Shown piece by piece: positions 53,026-61,783 of a stretch of DNA of 64,000 nucleotides. A program made the position numbers and the translations under genes. Position 1 is the stretch's first letter. Each line of letters opens with the position of its first letter. Under the pieces are notes generated by a model, which did not search any database, was not told where the DNA came from, and saw nothing but the letters and a program-made list of their open reading frames with translations. Where the stretch lies: the NCBI RefSeq assembly GCF_003391135.1, contig NZ_CP031455.1:8211501-8275500 (forward strand), given 5' to 3'. Source of the DNA: Streptoverticillium olivoreticuli subsp. olivoreticuli (GTDB lineage Bacteria; Actinomycetota; Actinomycetes; Streptomycetales; Streptomycetaceae).

Positions 53026-54273
53026 GTGAGCAGCGACAACGCAGCCCAGGACGCGGGGCGGGACGCAGCCGAGGGCCAGGAGCCGGTGTGGGACGTCGTG
53101 GTGGTGGGCGCGGGGCCCGCGGGGGCTTCGGCGGCCCACGCGGCAGCTTCCGCGGGCCGCCGCGTGCTGCTCCTGGAGAAGGCCGAACTGCCGCGCTACA
53201 AGACCTGCGGCGGAGGCATCATCGGCCCCTCGCGTGACGCGCTGCCGCCGGGCTTCGAACTGCCGCTGCGCGAGCGTGTGCATGCCGTCACCTTCTCTCT
53301 GAACGGGAAGCTTTCGCGCACCCGCCGTTCCAAGCGGATGCTCTTCGGGCTCATCAACCGGCCCGAGTTCGACGCCGGCCTGGTCGAGGCCGCGAAGAAC
53401 GCGGGCGCCGAGGTGCGCACGGGCGTGACCGTCTCCCGGGTGGAGCAGCACGGCCCCGCGGTGCCCGACCGGCGCACCGTCGCCGTCGTGCTCGGCGACG
53501 GGCGGACCGTCCTGGCCCGCGCGGTCGTCGGCGCCGACGGAAGCGCCGGGCGGATAGGGGCTCATGTCGGGGTCGAGCTGGAGCAGGTCGACCTCGGCCT
53601 GGAGGCCGAGATCCCGGTGCCCCCGACGGTCGCCGAGGACTGGGCGGGCCGGGTGCTCATCGACTGGGGGCCGATTCCCGGGAGTTACGGCTGGGTCTTC
53701 CCCAAGGGCGACACCCTGACGGTCGGTGTGATCTCGGAGCGGGGCGACGGCTCGGGCACCAAGCGCTATCTGGAGGACTTCATCGCCCGCCTCGGCCTGG
53801 CGGGCTTCGAACCGAGCATCTCCTCCGGGCATCTGACCCGCTGCCGCTCGGACGACTCGCCGCTCTCCCGCGGCCGGGTGATCGTGTGCGGCGACGCGGC
53901 GGGACTGCTGGAGCCGTGGACCCGCGAGGGCATCTCCTTCGCCCTGCGCTCTGGCCGTCTGGCGGGGGAGTGGGCCGTCCGCATCGGCGAGGCGCAGGAC
54001 GCGGTCGACGCCCGTCGCCAGGCGCTCAACTACGCCTTCGCCATCAAGGCCGGCCTGGGTGTGGAGATGGGCGTCGGGCGCCGGATGCTCGCCCTCTACA
54101 AGCGGCGCCCCGGGCTCGTCCACGCCGCCATAACGGGCTTCCGCCCGGCGTGGCAGGCGTTCGCGAGGATCACCCGTGGCACGACCACGCTCGCCGAGAT
54201 CGTGCGCACGCACCCGATGGCGCGACGCGTTCTGTCCTCGGTCGACCGCGCCGGGGCCCCGACCGCCCGCTGA
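53026..54273 (+). CDS. geranylgeranyl reductase family FAD-dependent enzyme
   Basis: A 415-residue flavoenzyme with N-terminal FAD loop VVVGAGPAGASAAHAAASAG, the conserved RYKTCGGGIIGPSR motif, the middle GADGSAGRIG and the second FAD motif RVIVCGDAAGLLEPWTREGI. This family reduces isoprenoid double bonds, for instance in menaquinone or archaeal-type lipids; in Streptomyces its copy often lies near respiratory genes. GTG 53026 follows GGGAG at 53010-53014. Confidence 0.9.
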   Translation: MSSDNAAQDAGRDAAEGQEPVWDVVVVGAGPAGASAAHAAASAGRRVLLLEKAELPRYKTCGGGIIGPSRDALPPGFELPLRERVHAVTFSLNGKLSRTRRSKRMLFGLINRPEFDAGLVEAAKNAGAEVRTGVTVSRVEQHGPAVPDRRTVAVVLGDGRTVLARAVVGADGSAGRIGAHVGVELEQVDLGLEAEIPVPPTVAEDWAGRVLIDWGPIPGSYGWVFPKGDTLTVGVISERGDGSGTKRYLEDFIARLGLAGFEPSISSGHLTRCRSDDSPLSRGRVIVCGDAAGLLEPWTREGISFALRSGRLAGEWAVRIGEAQDAVDARRQALNYAFAIKAGLGVEMGVGRRMLALYKRRPGLVHAAITGFRPAWQAFARITRGTTTLAEIVRTHPMARRVLSSVDRAGAPTAR

Positions 54274-54292
54274 CGACGCTCGCGGGGTGTGA

Positions 54293-54340
54293 GCCGGGCA
54301 GGCCGACGCGGTCTGCCCGGCGGACCGGGACCGGTCCGCC
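54293..54340 (+). terminator. double hairpin after geranylgeranyl reductase gene
   Basis: Two adjoining stems: GCCGGGCAG (54293-54301 with 54313-54321) and GGCGGACCG (54319-54327 with 54332-54340). Confidence 0.6.
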
Positions 54341-54379
54341 TCCACGTGGCGGCGTGCCGGGTGCGCCCCCGCCCCCTGC

Positions 54380-54844
54380 TCACCCCCGTGTGCCCACCCC
54401 CGGCGTCGTCGTTATGCGGAAGACGGGGTGCCGTGGGGCGATCCGCCGGATCTCCTCGTCGGGGGACTTCGCGGTCACCCCGTCGAAGAACCGGCCGACC
54501 TCCCAGCCCCAGCGGCTCAAGTAGGCCCGCAGCAGCGGGACTTTCTCCTCGTCGGGCACCTCCACCGCGGTGAAGGACGAGGTGCTGCGCCCGACGCGGA
54601 GCCGCCCGTCGCCCGCGGCCCGCAGATTGCGCACCCACTGCCCGTCGCCACGCGCGGACACGAGGAAGCGCCCTCCCTCCGCGTCGAGCGGATTGACCGG
54701 GACCGTCCGCCACTCGCCGCTGCCGCGGCCCCGTACCGACAGCTCCGCCGACCCCGCCAGGCTCAGGCCCCGCCGTGCCAGCCAGCCGACGGTGCCGTTG
54801 ACGAGCCGTGCTTCCAGCCGTCCGGGCTTGATGTAGTGCGCCAT
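54380..54844 (-). CDS. F420-dependent nitroreductase/DDN-like deazaflavin protein
   Basis: A 154-residue protein of the deazaflavin-dependent nitroreductase (DUF385) family: LSVRGRGSGEWRTVPVNPLD, GRFLVSARGDGQWVRNLRAA and EEKVPLLRAYLSRWGWEVGR are the usual split-barrel blocks. It probably uses F420H2 to reduce a quinone or xenobiotic. It diverges from a TetR repressor with two matching operators between, so it is likely induced by that regulator's ligand. Confidence 0.85.
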   Translation of the reverse strand: MAHYIKPGRLEARLVNGTVGWLARRGLSLAGSAELSVRGRGSGEWRTVPVNPLDAEGGRFLVSARGDGQWVRNLRAAGDGRLRVGRSTSSFTAVEVPDEEKVPLLRAYLSRWGWEVGRFFDGVTAKSPDEEIRRIAPRHPVFRITTTPGVGTRG

Positions 54845-54874
54845 GGGATACCCCCGGTCTCTCGGACCATTGTG

Positions 54875-54887
54875 AGAGCGGTGCTCT
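54875..54887. promoter_or_regulatory. TetR operator copy 1
   Basis: AGAGCGGTGCTCT, within the palindrome GAGAGC-GGT-GCTCTC, lies 31 bp upstream of the nitroreductase start. It differs from copy 2 in two central bases. Confidence 0.65.
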
Positions 54888-54926
54888 CGCTTGAGATCAG
54901 TGTGCGCGCTTCTTCGCATCGGCGCA

Positions 54927-54939
54927 AGAGCACTGCTCT
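54927..54939. promoter_or_regulatory. TetR operator copy 2
   Basis: AGAGCACTGCTCT, a perfect 6-1-6 palindrome 41 bp upstream of the TetR start. The two copies are 52 bp apart, about five helical turns. Confidence 0.65.
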
Positions 54940-54980
54940 CGTTTCTGGCTGTTGCTCCCGACGGCTGGCAGACTGGCCCC

Positions 54981-55712
54981 ATGAGTGCGATCAGAGGCGC
55001 CAGAGAGCGGGCCCGCAGCGAAATCACCGCCGCGATCAAGGACGAGGCGCGCCTCCAGCTCGCACGGGACGGCGCGGCCAAGCTGTCCCTGCGCGCCGTC
55101 GCCCGCGAGCTCGGCATGGTCTCCTCCGCGCTCTACCGCTACTTCCCGAGCCGCGACGACCTGCTGACCGCCCTCATCGTCGACGCGTACAACGCGGTGG
55201 GCGCCGCCGCCGAGACCGCTCTCGCCACCGCCGACAGCGACGACCCGACCGTCCGCTGGACGGCCGTCTGCCGCGCCGTCCGCACCTGGGCCCTCGCCCA
55301 CCCGCACGAGTACGCGCTGATCTACGGATCGCCCGTCCCCGGCTACACCGCCCCCCTGACCACCGTCGAGCCCGCCGGCCGGGTCGCGCTCGCCCTGCTG
55401 TCCATCGCCCGCGAGGCCCACGCCGACGGCAGGCTCGCCGTCCCGCCCGTCGACCCCCTGCCCCGCACCGTGCACACCGACGTCGAGCGGCTGGCCGCGG
55501 AGTTCGCCCCGGGGCTCCCCGCGCCGACGACGGCCGCGCTCGTCGCCGCCTGGGCCCAGCTCTTCGGGCTGATCGGCTTCGAACTCTTCGGGCAGTTCAA
55601 TCAGGTCGTCGAGGCCCGCGACGCGTTCTTCGCGCACGCCGTCCGCGGTCTGGCCCACCAGGTGGGGCTCACTACTCCCCAGGAAGCAGACGCGGTCACC
55701 ACGCGCGGCTGA
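54981..55712 (+). CDS. TetR-family transcriptional regulator
   Basis: A 243-residue regulator. The helix-turn-helix is LSLRAVARELGMVSSALYRY with FPSRDDLLTALIVDAYNAVG, and the C-terminal ligand domain has TWALAHPHEYALIYGSPVPG and WAQLFGLIGFELFGQFNQVV, matching TetR_C_13-like forms. ATG 54981 has no ribosome site, so the message may be leaderless. It probably represses itself and the divergent nitroreductase through the twin palindromes. Confidence 0.92.
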   Translation: MSAIRGARERARSEITAAIKDEARLQLARDGAAKLSLRAVARELGMVSSALYRYFPSRDDLLTALIVDAYNAVGAAAETALATADSDDPTVRWTAVCRAVRTWALAHPHEYALIYGSPVPGYTAPLTTVEPAGRVALALLSIAREAHADGRLAVPPVDPLPRTVHTDVERLAAEFAPGLPAPTTAALVAAWAQLFGLIGFELFGQFNQVVEARDAFFAHAVRGLAHQVGLTTPQEADAVTTRG

Positions 55713-55746
55713 CGCCGCGCGCCCCACCGCCGACCAGCTTGGCCGT

Positions 55747-56452
55747 ATGGGCAGTGAGGGACGGGCGCCGTGGGCGCGGGAGCGCGGCGCGGGATCGCCC
55801 TGGGAGCGCTGGTTCGCCCGCTCGACGCGGCGCCTGCCCTGGCGCTCCACCCTCGCCGTCGCGGCCCTCCAGCAGATCGGCGGGCACTACGCCGCGCTGG
55901 ACCAGCCCGGCAGGGTGCCGCTCGACTCCCTCGCCCGGGTCCTGCTCACCGCCGGGCCCGCCTTCCTGCTGATCCGTCACCGCCACCCACGCGTCGCCGT
56001 CTTCGGCACCTCCCTCGTCACCCTGCTCCATCTCGGTGGCGGCTACCCCTACGGTCCCGTCTTCGCCAGTGTCGTCATCGCCTGCTTCACCGCGATCGTC
56101 GCCGGTCACCGCCGCGCCGCCTGGTACGCGGTCGGCCTGCTGTGGGCCGGTCATCTCCTCATCGCCCACTGGGGGCGTGACGCGCCGCCTCATCGCCGAA
56201 TTCGCCGCCCGCTCCAAGGAACCCTCGGCCGCCGTCGGCCTGTCGGAGCTGACCGACCGCGAGCGCGAGGTGATGACGCTCGTCGGCATCGGTCTGTCCA
56301 ATGACGAGATCGCCCGCCGCCTCGTCGTCAGCCCCCTCACCGCCAAGACCCACGTCAGCCGCGCCATGGTCAAGCTCGGGGCGCGGGACCGGGCCCAATT
56401 GGTCGTTCTCGCCTATGAGTCCGGACTGGTCCGCCCCGGCTGGCTGGGCTGA
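55747..56452 (+). pseudogene. collapsed two-component system: kinase N-terminus joined to response-regulator C-terminus
   Basis: Frame 1 from ATG 55747 codes for the membrane sensor part of a histidine kinase (PWRSTLAVAALQQIGGHYAA, VFGTSLVTLLHLGGGYPYG, AWYAVGLLWAGHLLIAHW). At about 56170 the sense passes out of frame to the end of a NarL/LuxR response regulator: VTRRLIAEFAARSKEPS, then the helix-turn-helix LTDREREVMTLVGIGLSNDE and AKTHVSRAMVKLGARDRAQL. Dimerisation, ATPase and receiver domains are all missing. One deletion of about 1.3 kb or more across an adjacent kinase-regulator pair would explain it. Neither part can signal. Confidence 0.75.
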
Positions 56453-56480
56453 ACGGCCCGTGGGGCACGCCGGGCGGGCG

Positions 56481-57374
56481 TCAGAACAGCGACTCCGGGC
56501 CGGCCGGATCCGGTATGCGCACCGACACCGTCGTCCTCGCCCCCGGTGCCGCCGCCAGCAGCGGCCAGCCCGCGAGCTGCCGGGCATCCACCAGCAGGAG
56601 CCGTCCGTCCGCCGCCTCCAGATACACATCCGGTCCGGCCACCGCGGCGACCGTGCCCGTCATCGTGCGCCCCGCGGACAGCTCCACCAGGCAGTGACCC
56701 GGGCCGATCCGGTCCAGGTGGAACGCCTCGTCGTGGTGCACCGGCGCGAAGGCCCGTACGGCCAGGGACTCCGGCAGGGTGCCGAGACCGCACGCCCGCT
56801 CGTGCAGCGCGGCCAGCTCCGCGGTCCGCTGCTCGCGCGGTGGCACCGGGTGGCGGGCGGCGCGCTTGGCCGCGTACGGAAAGCGGTCAGGTACCGCGAG
56901 CGCCGCGCCCAGCACGGCCTCCGCCCGGCGGGCGGCCATCAACGGGCCGCGCCCGAGCAGCGCGTAGGACAGCGCGGCCTGTTCGAGCAGCCGGACGCCT
57001 TCGCGCTCGGCGGCGGTGATACCGACCTTGATCAGCCGCGGCCCGAACCACGCCAGATAGACGTCGTACGGCCGGGGATCGTCGACGGCCGTGTCGGCGG
57101 CCACGGAGTGCGAACGGTCCAGCCGCGCGCACTGCGGGCACTGCGCCGAGACCGCCGCGCCGGGCACCTCCGCGTCCGTCGGGCACGGGGTGCGCCGACC
57201 GCCTCTGCGCACGCCGACGCACCGCCGCGCACCGCCCGTCGTGAACGCCAGCGGCCGTCCGGGCGGCAGGGGCGAGGAGCGCATCCCATGGACCGGATGC
57301 AGCCAGGCCAGCGAGGGTCCGGACGGTGCCCAGCGCAGCCCGGCGCACCGCCACTCGTCACGCACCTCGCCCAT
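56481..57374 (-). CDS. DUF2797 family protein
   Basis: A 297-residue protein. Four cysteines near the middle-N region (CPTDAEVPG, CPQCARLDRS with an upstream RRCVG) suggest a zinc site. The block YDVYLAWFGPRLIKVGITAA and ALSYALLGRGPLMAARRAE is the conserved DUF2797 core, with GIY-YIG-like features. The function of the family is not established. I use ATG 57374; an in-frame GTG at 57380 is possible. Confidence 0.8.
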   Translation of the reverse strand: MGEVRDEWRCAGLRWAPSGPSLAWLHPVHGMRSSPLPPGRPLAFTTGGARRCVGVRRGGRRTPCPTDAEVPGAAVSAQCPQCARLDRSHSVAADTAVDDPRPYDVYLAWFGPRLIKVGITAAEREGVRLLEQAALSYALLGRGPLMAARRAEAVLGAALAVPDRFPYAAKRAARHPVPPREQRTAELAALHERACGLGTLPESLAVRAFAPVHHDEAFHLDRIGPGHCLVELSAGRTMTGTVAAVAGPDVYLEAADGRLLLVDARQLAGWPLLAAAPGARTTVSVRIPDPAGPESLF

Positions 57375-57507
57375 GCCCACCCCGCCCTTTCCGTTCCCGG
57401 GCGGACGTCGCTCCCTGACGGCATCCGCACCCTCCGAGACCCGTCCGGCGCGCCCGGATGTCTCTCTTTCGGATTGTGTCAGCGACCACTGACAACGCCC
57501 CGCGCCG

Positions 57508-58733
57508 CTACCGCGCGGCGGCCCGCACCACGTTCCGCGTCCCGTACGCGATCACCGCCGCCGTGCCCGCGAGGCCCGCGACCGTGGTCAGGGCGAGCGG
57601 CAGGGACCAGGTGTCCGCGAGGAAGCCGATCGCCGGAGGGCCGAGCAGCATGCCGCCGTAGCCGAATGTGGAGGCGGTGGCGACCCCGCCGGGACCGGCC
57701 AGTTCCCCGGCCCGGCCGATCGCGACCGGGAAGATGTTGGCGAGGCCGAACCCGGTGACGGCGAACCCCACGAGGGCGGCCCAGACCGTCGGGGCCAGCG
57801 AGCCGAGCAGCATGCCCACGGCGGCGGCCGCGCCCCCCGCGACCAATGTCCTGGTCTGGCCGAGGCGTTCGAGGAGCACGGTGCCCGTGAGGCGTCCGAG
57901 GGCCATGGTGAGCGCGAAGACGGAGTAGCCGACGGCCGCGAGGCCGGCCCGGGCGCCGAGGTCCTGCTGGAGGTGGAGCGCGCCCCAGTCCGCGAGCGCG
58001 CCCTCGCCGTAGGCGTCGCACAGCGCGATCAGTCCGAAGACGGCGACCAGCCGGCGTCCGCGCCCCGCGCCGGAGCCGGGCGCGGACGCCGGGGCACGCC
58101 GCTCGGCGCGCGGTGCCGGGTGAGCGAGGAGAGCACGGCCCGCCGCCGCGCTGACGACCAGCCCGATCACGGTCAGGAGCAACAGGTGGCTGGTGGCGGA
58201 CAGCTGCCCCGCGACCAGCCCGCCCAGGCCCGCGCCCAGCATCCCGCCGAGGCTGAACGCGGCGTGGAAGCTGGGCATCACGGGCCTGCGGAGTGCCGCG
58301 ACGAGGTCGACGGCCGCGCTGTTCATGGCGACGTTGATGCCGCCGTAGGCCGCGCCGAAGACGAGGAGCACCAGCCCGAGTGCGAGCGCCGAGTGGGTGA
58401 GCGGCGGCAGGGCGATCCCCAGGGACAAGAGCACCCCGGCGGCGACCGTCACCGGGTGGCTGCCGAACCGGTGGCACAGCCCAGCCGGCCTGTCACGGTC
58501 ATGGTGGCGACCGCACCGGCGGACACCCCGAGCAGGGCCAGTCCGAGGTCGCCCGCGGAAGCGCCGGTCTGCTCCTTGATCGCGGGGATGCGGACCACCC
58601 AGCCGGCGAAGAGCAGGCCGTCGAGGGCGAAGAAAAGGGTCAGGGCGGTACGCAGGCTGCGGAGGGCGGGATCGACGGGTATCGGGTCCTGTCGGCCCCG
58701 AATGGCCGTCCGTATTTTGTTCAGCGTCGGCAC
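57508..58733 (-). pseudogene. MFS transporter, split by a frameshift
   Basis: The first part (GTG 58733; a TATTCT -10 lies seven bases upstream, suggesting a leaderless start) gives the first membrane helices, FFALDGLLFAGWVVRIPAIK and VTGRL. The second part, in another frame to 57508, continues LCHRFGSHPVTVAAGVLLSL through the remaining helices. The change happens at about 58480-58486 (CCCAGCC), as if one base were lost or two gained. Joined, it would be a typical 12-helix transporter of about 400 residues. It is either a true pseudogene or a sequencing error in a C-rich run. The neighbour is a ROK regulator. Confidence 0.7.
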
Positions 58734-58750
58734 AAAGTCAGAATAGGGGC

Positions 58751-59974
58751 GTGACCCAGACTCGGACAACACGTTTGGAACGGGGCCGCGGCGCCCTCGG
58801 CCCGGCCTTGGAGCTCGTGCACACCGGCCGCGCCCCCACGCGCGCCGTCCTCACCGCCGAACTCGGCGTGACCCGCGCGACCGCCGGCGCCGTCGCCGCC
58901 GAGCTGGAGGCCCTCGGCCTGATCCAGGTCGACGCGCGGCCCGGCGCGGCCGCCGGTTCCCAGGGGCGGCCCTCGCACCGGCTCGCCATCGCCCCCGGCG
59001 GCCCCGTCGTCCTCGCCGCGCAGATCCACGCCGACGGCTTCCGGGCCGCCCTCGTCGGGCTCGGCGGCCGGATGATCGCCACCGCTCCCGGCTGCATGAC
59101 CGTGCCCGCGGATCCGTCGCACATCATCGACGCCGTCGTCGAGGCCGGTGCCGGACTGCTGCGCGCGACGGGCCGCCGCTGCCTCGGCGCCGGACTCGCC
59201 GTCCCTTCGGCCGTCGCAGAACCGGAGGGCACGGCACTCAACCCGCTGCACCTGTCCTGGCCGGCCGGCGCCCCGGTCCGCACCCTCTTCACCGAGGCCC
59301 TCGCCAAGGCGGGCGTCCCCGGCGCCGGATCAGCCCCCGCCACCGGTGTCACCGGCAACGACGTCAACCTCGCCGCCCTCGCCGAACACCGCCACGGAGC
59401 CGGCCGTGGCGCCGAGCACCTGCTGTGCGTCGCCACCGGCCACCGCGGTGTCGGAGGCGCCCTCGTCCTCGACGGACGGCTGCACACCGGTAGTTCGGGC
59501 CTCGCCCTGGAGGTCGGCCACCTCACCGTCAACCCCGCTGGCATGCCCTGCCACTGCGGCAGCCGAGGCTGCCTCGACGTCGAGGCGGACCCGCTCGCCT
59601 TCCTCACCGCGGCCGGCCGCGCGCCCGGCCCCGAGGTCTCCCTGCTCCAGCAGTCCCGCGAGCTGCTCCGCACGGAGTACGCCGACCCGTCCGTACGCGC
59701 CGCCGCCGAGCTCCTCATCGACCGGCTCGGCCTCGGGCTCGCCGGACTGGTCAACATCCTCAACCCCGACCGCGTCATCCTCGGCGGACTCCACCGCGAA
59801 CTCCTCGACGCCGACCCCGAGCGCCTCCGCGCCGTCGTCGCCGACCGCAGCCTGTGGGGCCGCAGCGGCAGCGTGCCCATCCTGCCCTGCACCCTCGACC
59901 ACAACAGCCTCATCGGCGCGGCGGAAGCGGCCTGGCAGCCCGTGCTGGACGACCCCCTGGCGGCGCTCGACTGA
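58751..59974 (+). CDS. ROK-family transcriptional regulator
   Basis: A 407-residue regulator. An N-terminal winged helix-turn-helix (TRAVLTAELGVTRATAGAVA, ELEALGLIQVDARPG) precedes a ROK sugar-binding domain with ATGHRGVGGALVLDGRLHTG, LEVGHLTV and the zinc motif CHCGSRGCLD. It starts at GTG 58751 with no strong ribosome site, 17 bp from the divergent MFS start, so promoters overlap. It probably controls the neighbouring transporter, which is broken here. Confidence 0.9.
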   Translation: MTQTRTTRLERGRGALGPALELVHTGRAPTRAVLTAELGVTRATAGAVAAELEALGLIQVDARPGAAAGSQGRPSHRLAIAPGGPVVLAAQIHADGFRAALVGLGGRMIATAPGCMTVPADPSHIIDAVVEAGAGLLRATGRRCLGAGLAVPSAVAEPEGTALNPLHLSWPAGAPVRTLFTEALAKAGVPGAGSAPATGVTGNDVNLAALAEHRHGAGRGAEHLLCVATGHRGVGGALVLDGRLHTGSSGLALEVGHLTVNPAGMPCHCGSRGCLDVEADPLAFLTAAGRAPGPEVSLLQQSRELLRTEYADPSVRAAAELLIDRLGLGLAGLVNILNPDRVILGGLHRELLDADPERLRAVVADRSLWGRSGSVPILPCTLDHNSLIGAAEAAWQPVLDDPLAALD

Positions 59975-60027
59975 CCCTGTGCACGACCACGCGCGTGCGC
60001 GCACGCGTGGAGGGTCGAAAACGCGAA

Positions 60028-60065
60028 CGGGGGGAGTACGCGGCCCGCCGCCCGTACTCCCCCCG
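60028..60065 (+). terminator. terminator after ROK regulator
   Basis: A perfect 13-bp stem (CGGGGGGAGTACG, 60028-60040 with 60053-60065) and a 12-base loop. Confidence 0.8.
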
Positions 60066-60165
60066 AGGCAGGCCGGCGGCCGTCGGCCGTACGACGACGC
60101 GCGCGCCCGCCGCGAGCAGGCTCGGTGGTGACAAGGAACCGTCACCACCGAGGAGCTGAACCCTC

Positions 60166-60456
60166 ATGAACAACCTCGCGCAATCCTGGGCCGACGGCGG
60201 GCCCGGCCCCTGGATCCTCTTCTTCCCGCTGGTCTGGGCCGTCGTCGTGGTCGGCGTCGTCACCCTGCTGCGCCGCACCGTGTGGCGCGCCCGCCGCGCC
60301 CCCTGGCACGTCCGGCCGACAGCGGCCGAGAACTCGCCGACGGCCGTCCTGGGCCGCCGGTTCGCGGCAGGGGACATCGACGAGGACGAATACTGGCGCC
60401 GGATGTCCGTCCTGGAGGAACACTTCGGCATCGGTGGGAAGTCCGGCACACCATGA
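60166..60456 (+). CDS. small SHOCT-domain membrane protein
   Basis: A 96-residue protein with one membrane helix (about 15-35, PWILFFPLVWAVVVVGVVTL) and a C-terminal SHOCT motif (AVLGRRFAAGDIDEDEYWRR). Such proteins are often small scaffolds or regulators. ATG follows GAGGAG. Confidence 0.85.
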   Translation: MNNLAQSWADGGPGPWILFFPLVWAVVVVGVVTLLRRTVWRARRAPWHVRPTAAENSPTAVLGRRFAAGDIDEDEYWRRMSVLEEHFGIGGKSGTP

Positions 60457-60557
60457 TGGCCGCGCGAACGCGTCCGGCCGCCTCCTGCGGCGGGTCGGCC
60501 CATCTCCGTGGTGACGAGCGAGTTGCCGCTCCCGCTGGGGTGAGTGTCTGTGTCCTG

Positions 60558-61124
60558 TCAGCCGGGGACGGGAGAGCGGTCGTGCAGCGGCACCGTCCGG
60601 ACGGCCACCAGGGACTCGTCGAAGGCGGGTTCCCGGTGCACCGGGGCCTGGAGCGCGGGCAGTTCGAGGACGGGCTGCTCGAAGGCGATCGTCGTCCGGT
60701 CCGACTGCACCGGCCGGGTCGCGGGGGTGCCGGGCACGGGGAGCGTGAACCACACGACCTTGCCGCCGTCGTGACGTTCCTGCACGCCCCAGCTGGCACT
60801 GACCGCTGCGATCAGGGCGAGGCCCCGGCCATGGGTGCTGGCGGGGTCCGCGCTGCCGATGCGCGGCAGCCGGGGGTCGTGGTCGCGCACCGAGACCGTC
60901 AGCTGGTCCAGCACGAGGTCGATCTCGACCGTGCAGCGCTTGTCCGGCTCCGCGTGCTGGTGAACGTTGGTGAGCAGCTCGGTGACGCCGAGCGCGGCGG
61001 GGTCGATGAGCGGGTCGAGATGCCAGTAGCGCAATTGCGCAGATACGATTCTGCGGACCTGGCCGATCCGCGTCGGGAGAGCCTGTAGCTCTACGGTGCA
61101 GTGCTTGTTCGGTCGGCTGATCAC
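60558..61124 (-). CDS. HATPase_c_2 ATP-binding regulatory protein (RsbW-like)
   Basis: A 188-residue protein with a GHKL ATPase core: N box ALGVTELLTNVHQHAE, G1 region VSVRDHDPRLP and G2 box THGRGLALIAAVS. This type in streptomycetes acts as an anti-sigma factor kinase or a BldN/WhiG-pathway-like partner, but no antagonist or sigma gene is adjacent. The Pro-rich tail (about 130-188) is not part of the fold. I choose GTG 61124 because GGGAG precedes it; the frame is open to 61253. Confidence 0.85.
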   Translation of the reverse strand: MISRPNKHCTVELQALPTRIGQVRRIVSAQLRYWHLDPLIDPAALGVTELLTNVHQHAEPDKRCTVEIDLVLDQLTVSVRDHDPRLPRIGSADPASTHGRGLALIAAVSASWGVQERHDGGKVVWFTLPVPGTPATRPVQSDRTTIAFEQPVLELPALQAPVHREPAFDESLVAVRTVPLHDRSPVPG

Positions 61125-61321
61125 GGCTGCGACTCCCTGAAGAAGTAGGGCTAGCCTGATGCAGATAGGCGTTCTGAAACGCGCTGGGCGCCGGGCCGGC
61201 GAAGGCGGCTGCCGGACCGATCGACAGTGAGGATCCACAGCGTAACGGGCCATGAACCCTCGGTGATGCCGGTACGAGTCAAGGGTCGGCTCTGGCGGTC
61301 ACTTGCGCAACTTCTGGACCG

Positions 61322-61648
61322 TCAGTCCCCCGCGTCACTACCCCGGGCGGAGCGGACCGCCTCCAGGAAGCGGCGCACCGCGGACGGCCCCGACTCCTCG
61401 GCGGCCTGGTCCCGGCCGCCCAGCCTCAGGACGTAACGCGTCCCGTTCACCCGCGCCCGCGCCCGGTCCCGGGCGAACCACGGGCGGCCCGCCTGGACCG
61501 AGTCCACGGGGGCGCTGTCTATCTCCCTGCCATGGCTCGTCAGCAATTCGAGCCTGCCGTCCTTGATCTTCACCTGGCCGGCCCGGGTGAGAGAGCGCAG
61601 GGAGCGCTCGATCCGCACCCCGGTCGCGTTGAACTCCGGCTCCGCCAC
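61322..61648 (-). CDS. small conserved protein of unknown function
   Basis: A 108-residue basic protein, AEPEFNATGVRIERSLRSLT, KIKDGRLELLTSHGREIDSA then VDSVQAGRPWFARDRARARV, with a beta-rich pattern like a PH-type domain. GTG 61648 follows GGGGAGG. It diverges from the cysteine-synthase-like gene. No family was recognised with confidence. Confidence 0.65.
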   Translation of the reverse strand: MAEPEFNATGVRIERSLRSLTRAGQVKIKDGRLELLTSHGREIDSAPVDSVQAGRPWFARDRARARVNGTRYVLRLGGRDQAAEESGPSAVRRFLEAVRSARGSDAGD

Positions 61649-61783
61649 GGCAACCGCCTCCCCGGCTGAATCGTGTGCCCAGTGGGCAGTCTGCCTGTGA
61701 GGCGGCTCACGCACCAGTGCCCAATTATGATCGAAACGTCCGAGTGCTCCGCATGGGCCCGGATGAACTGCGTGAGGAGCGCC

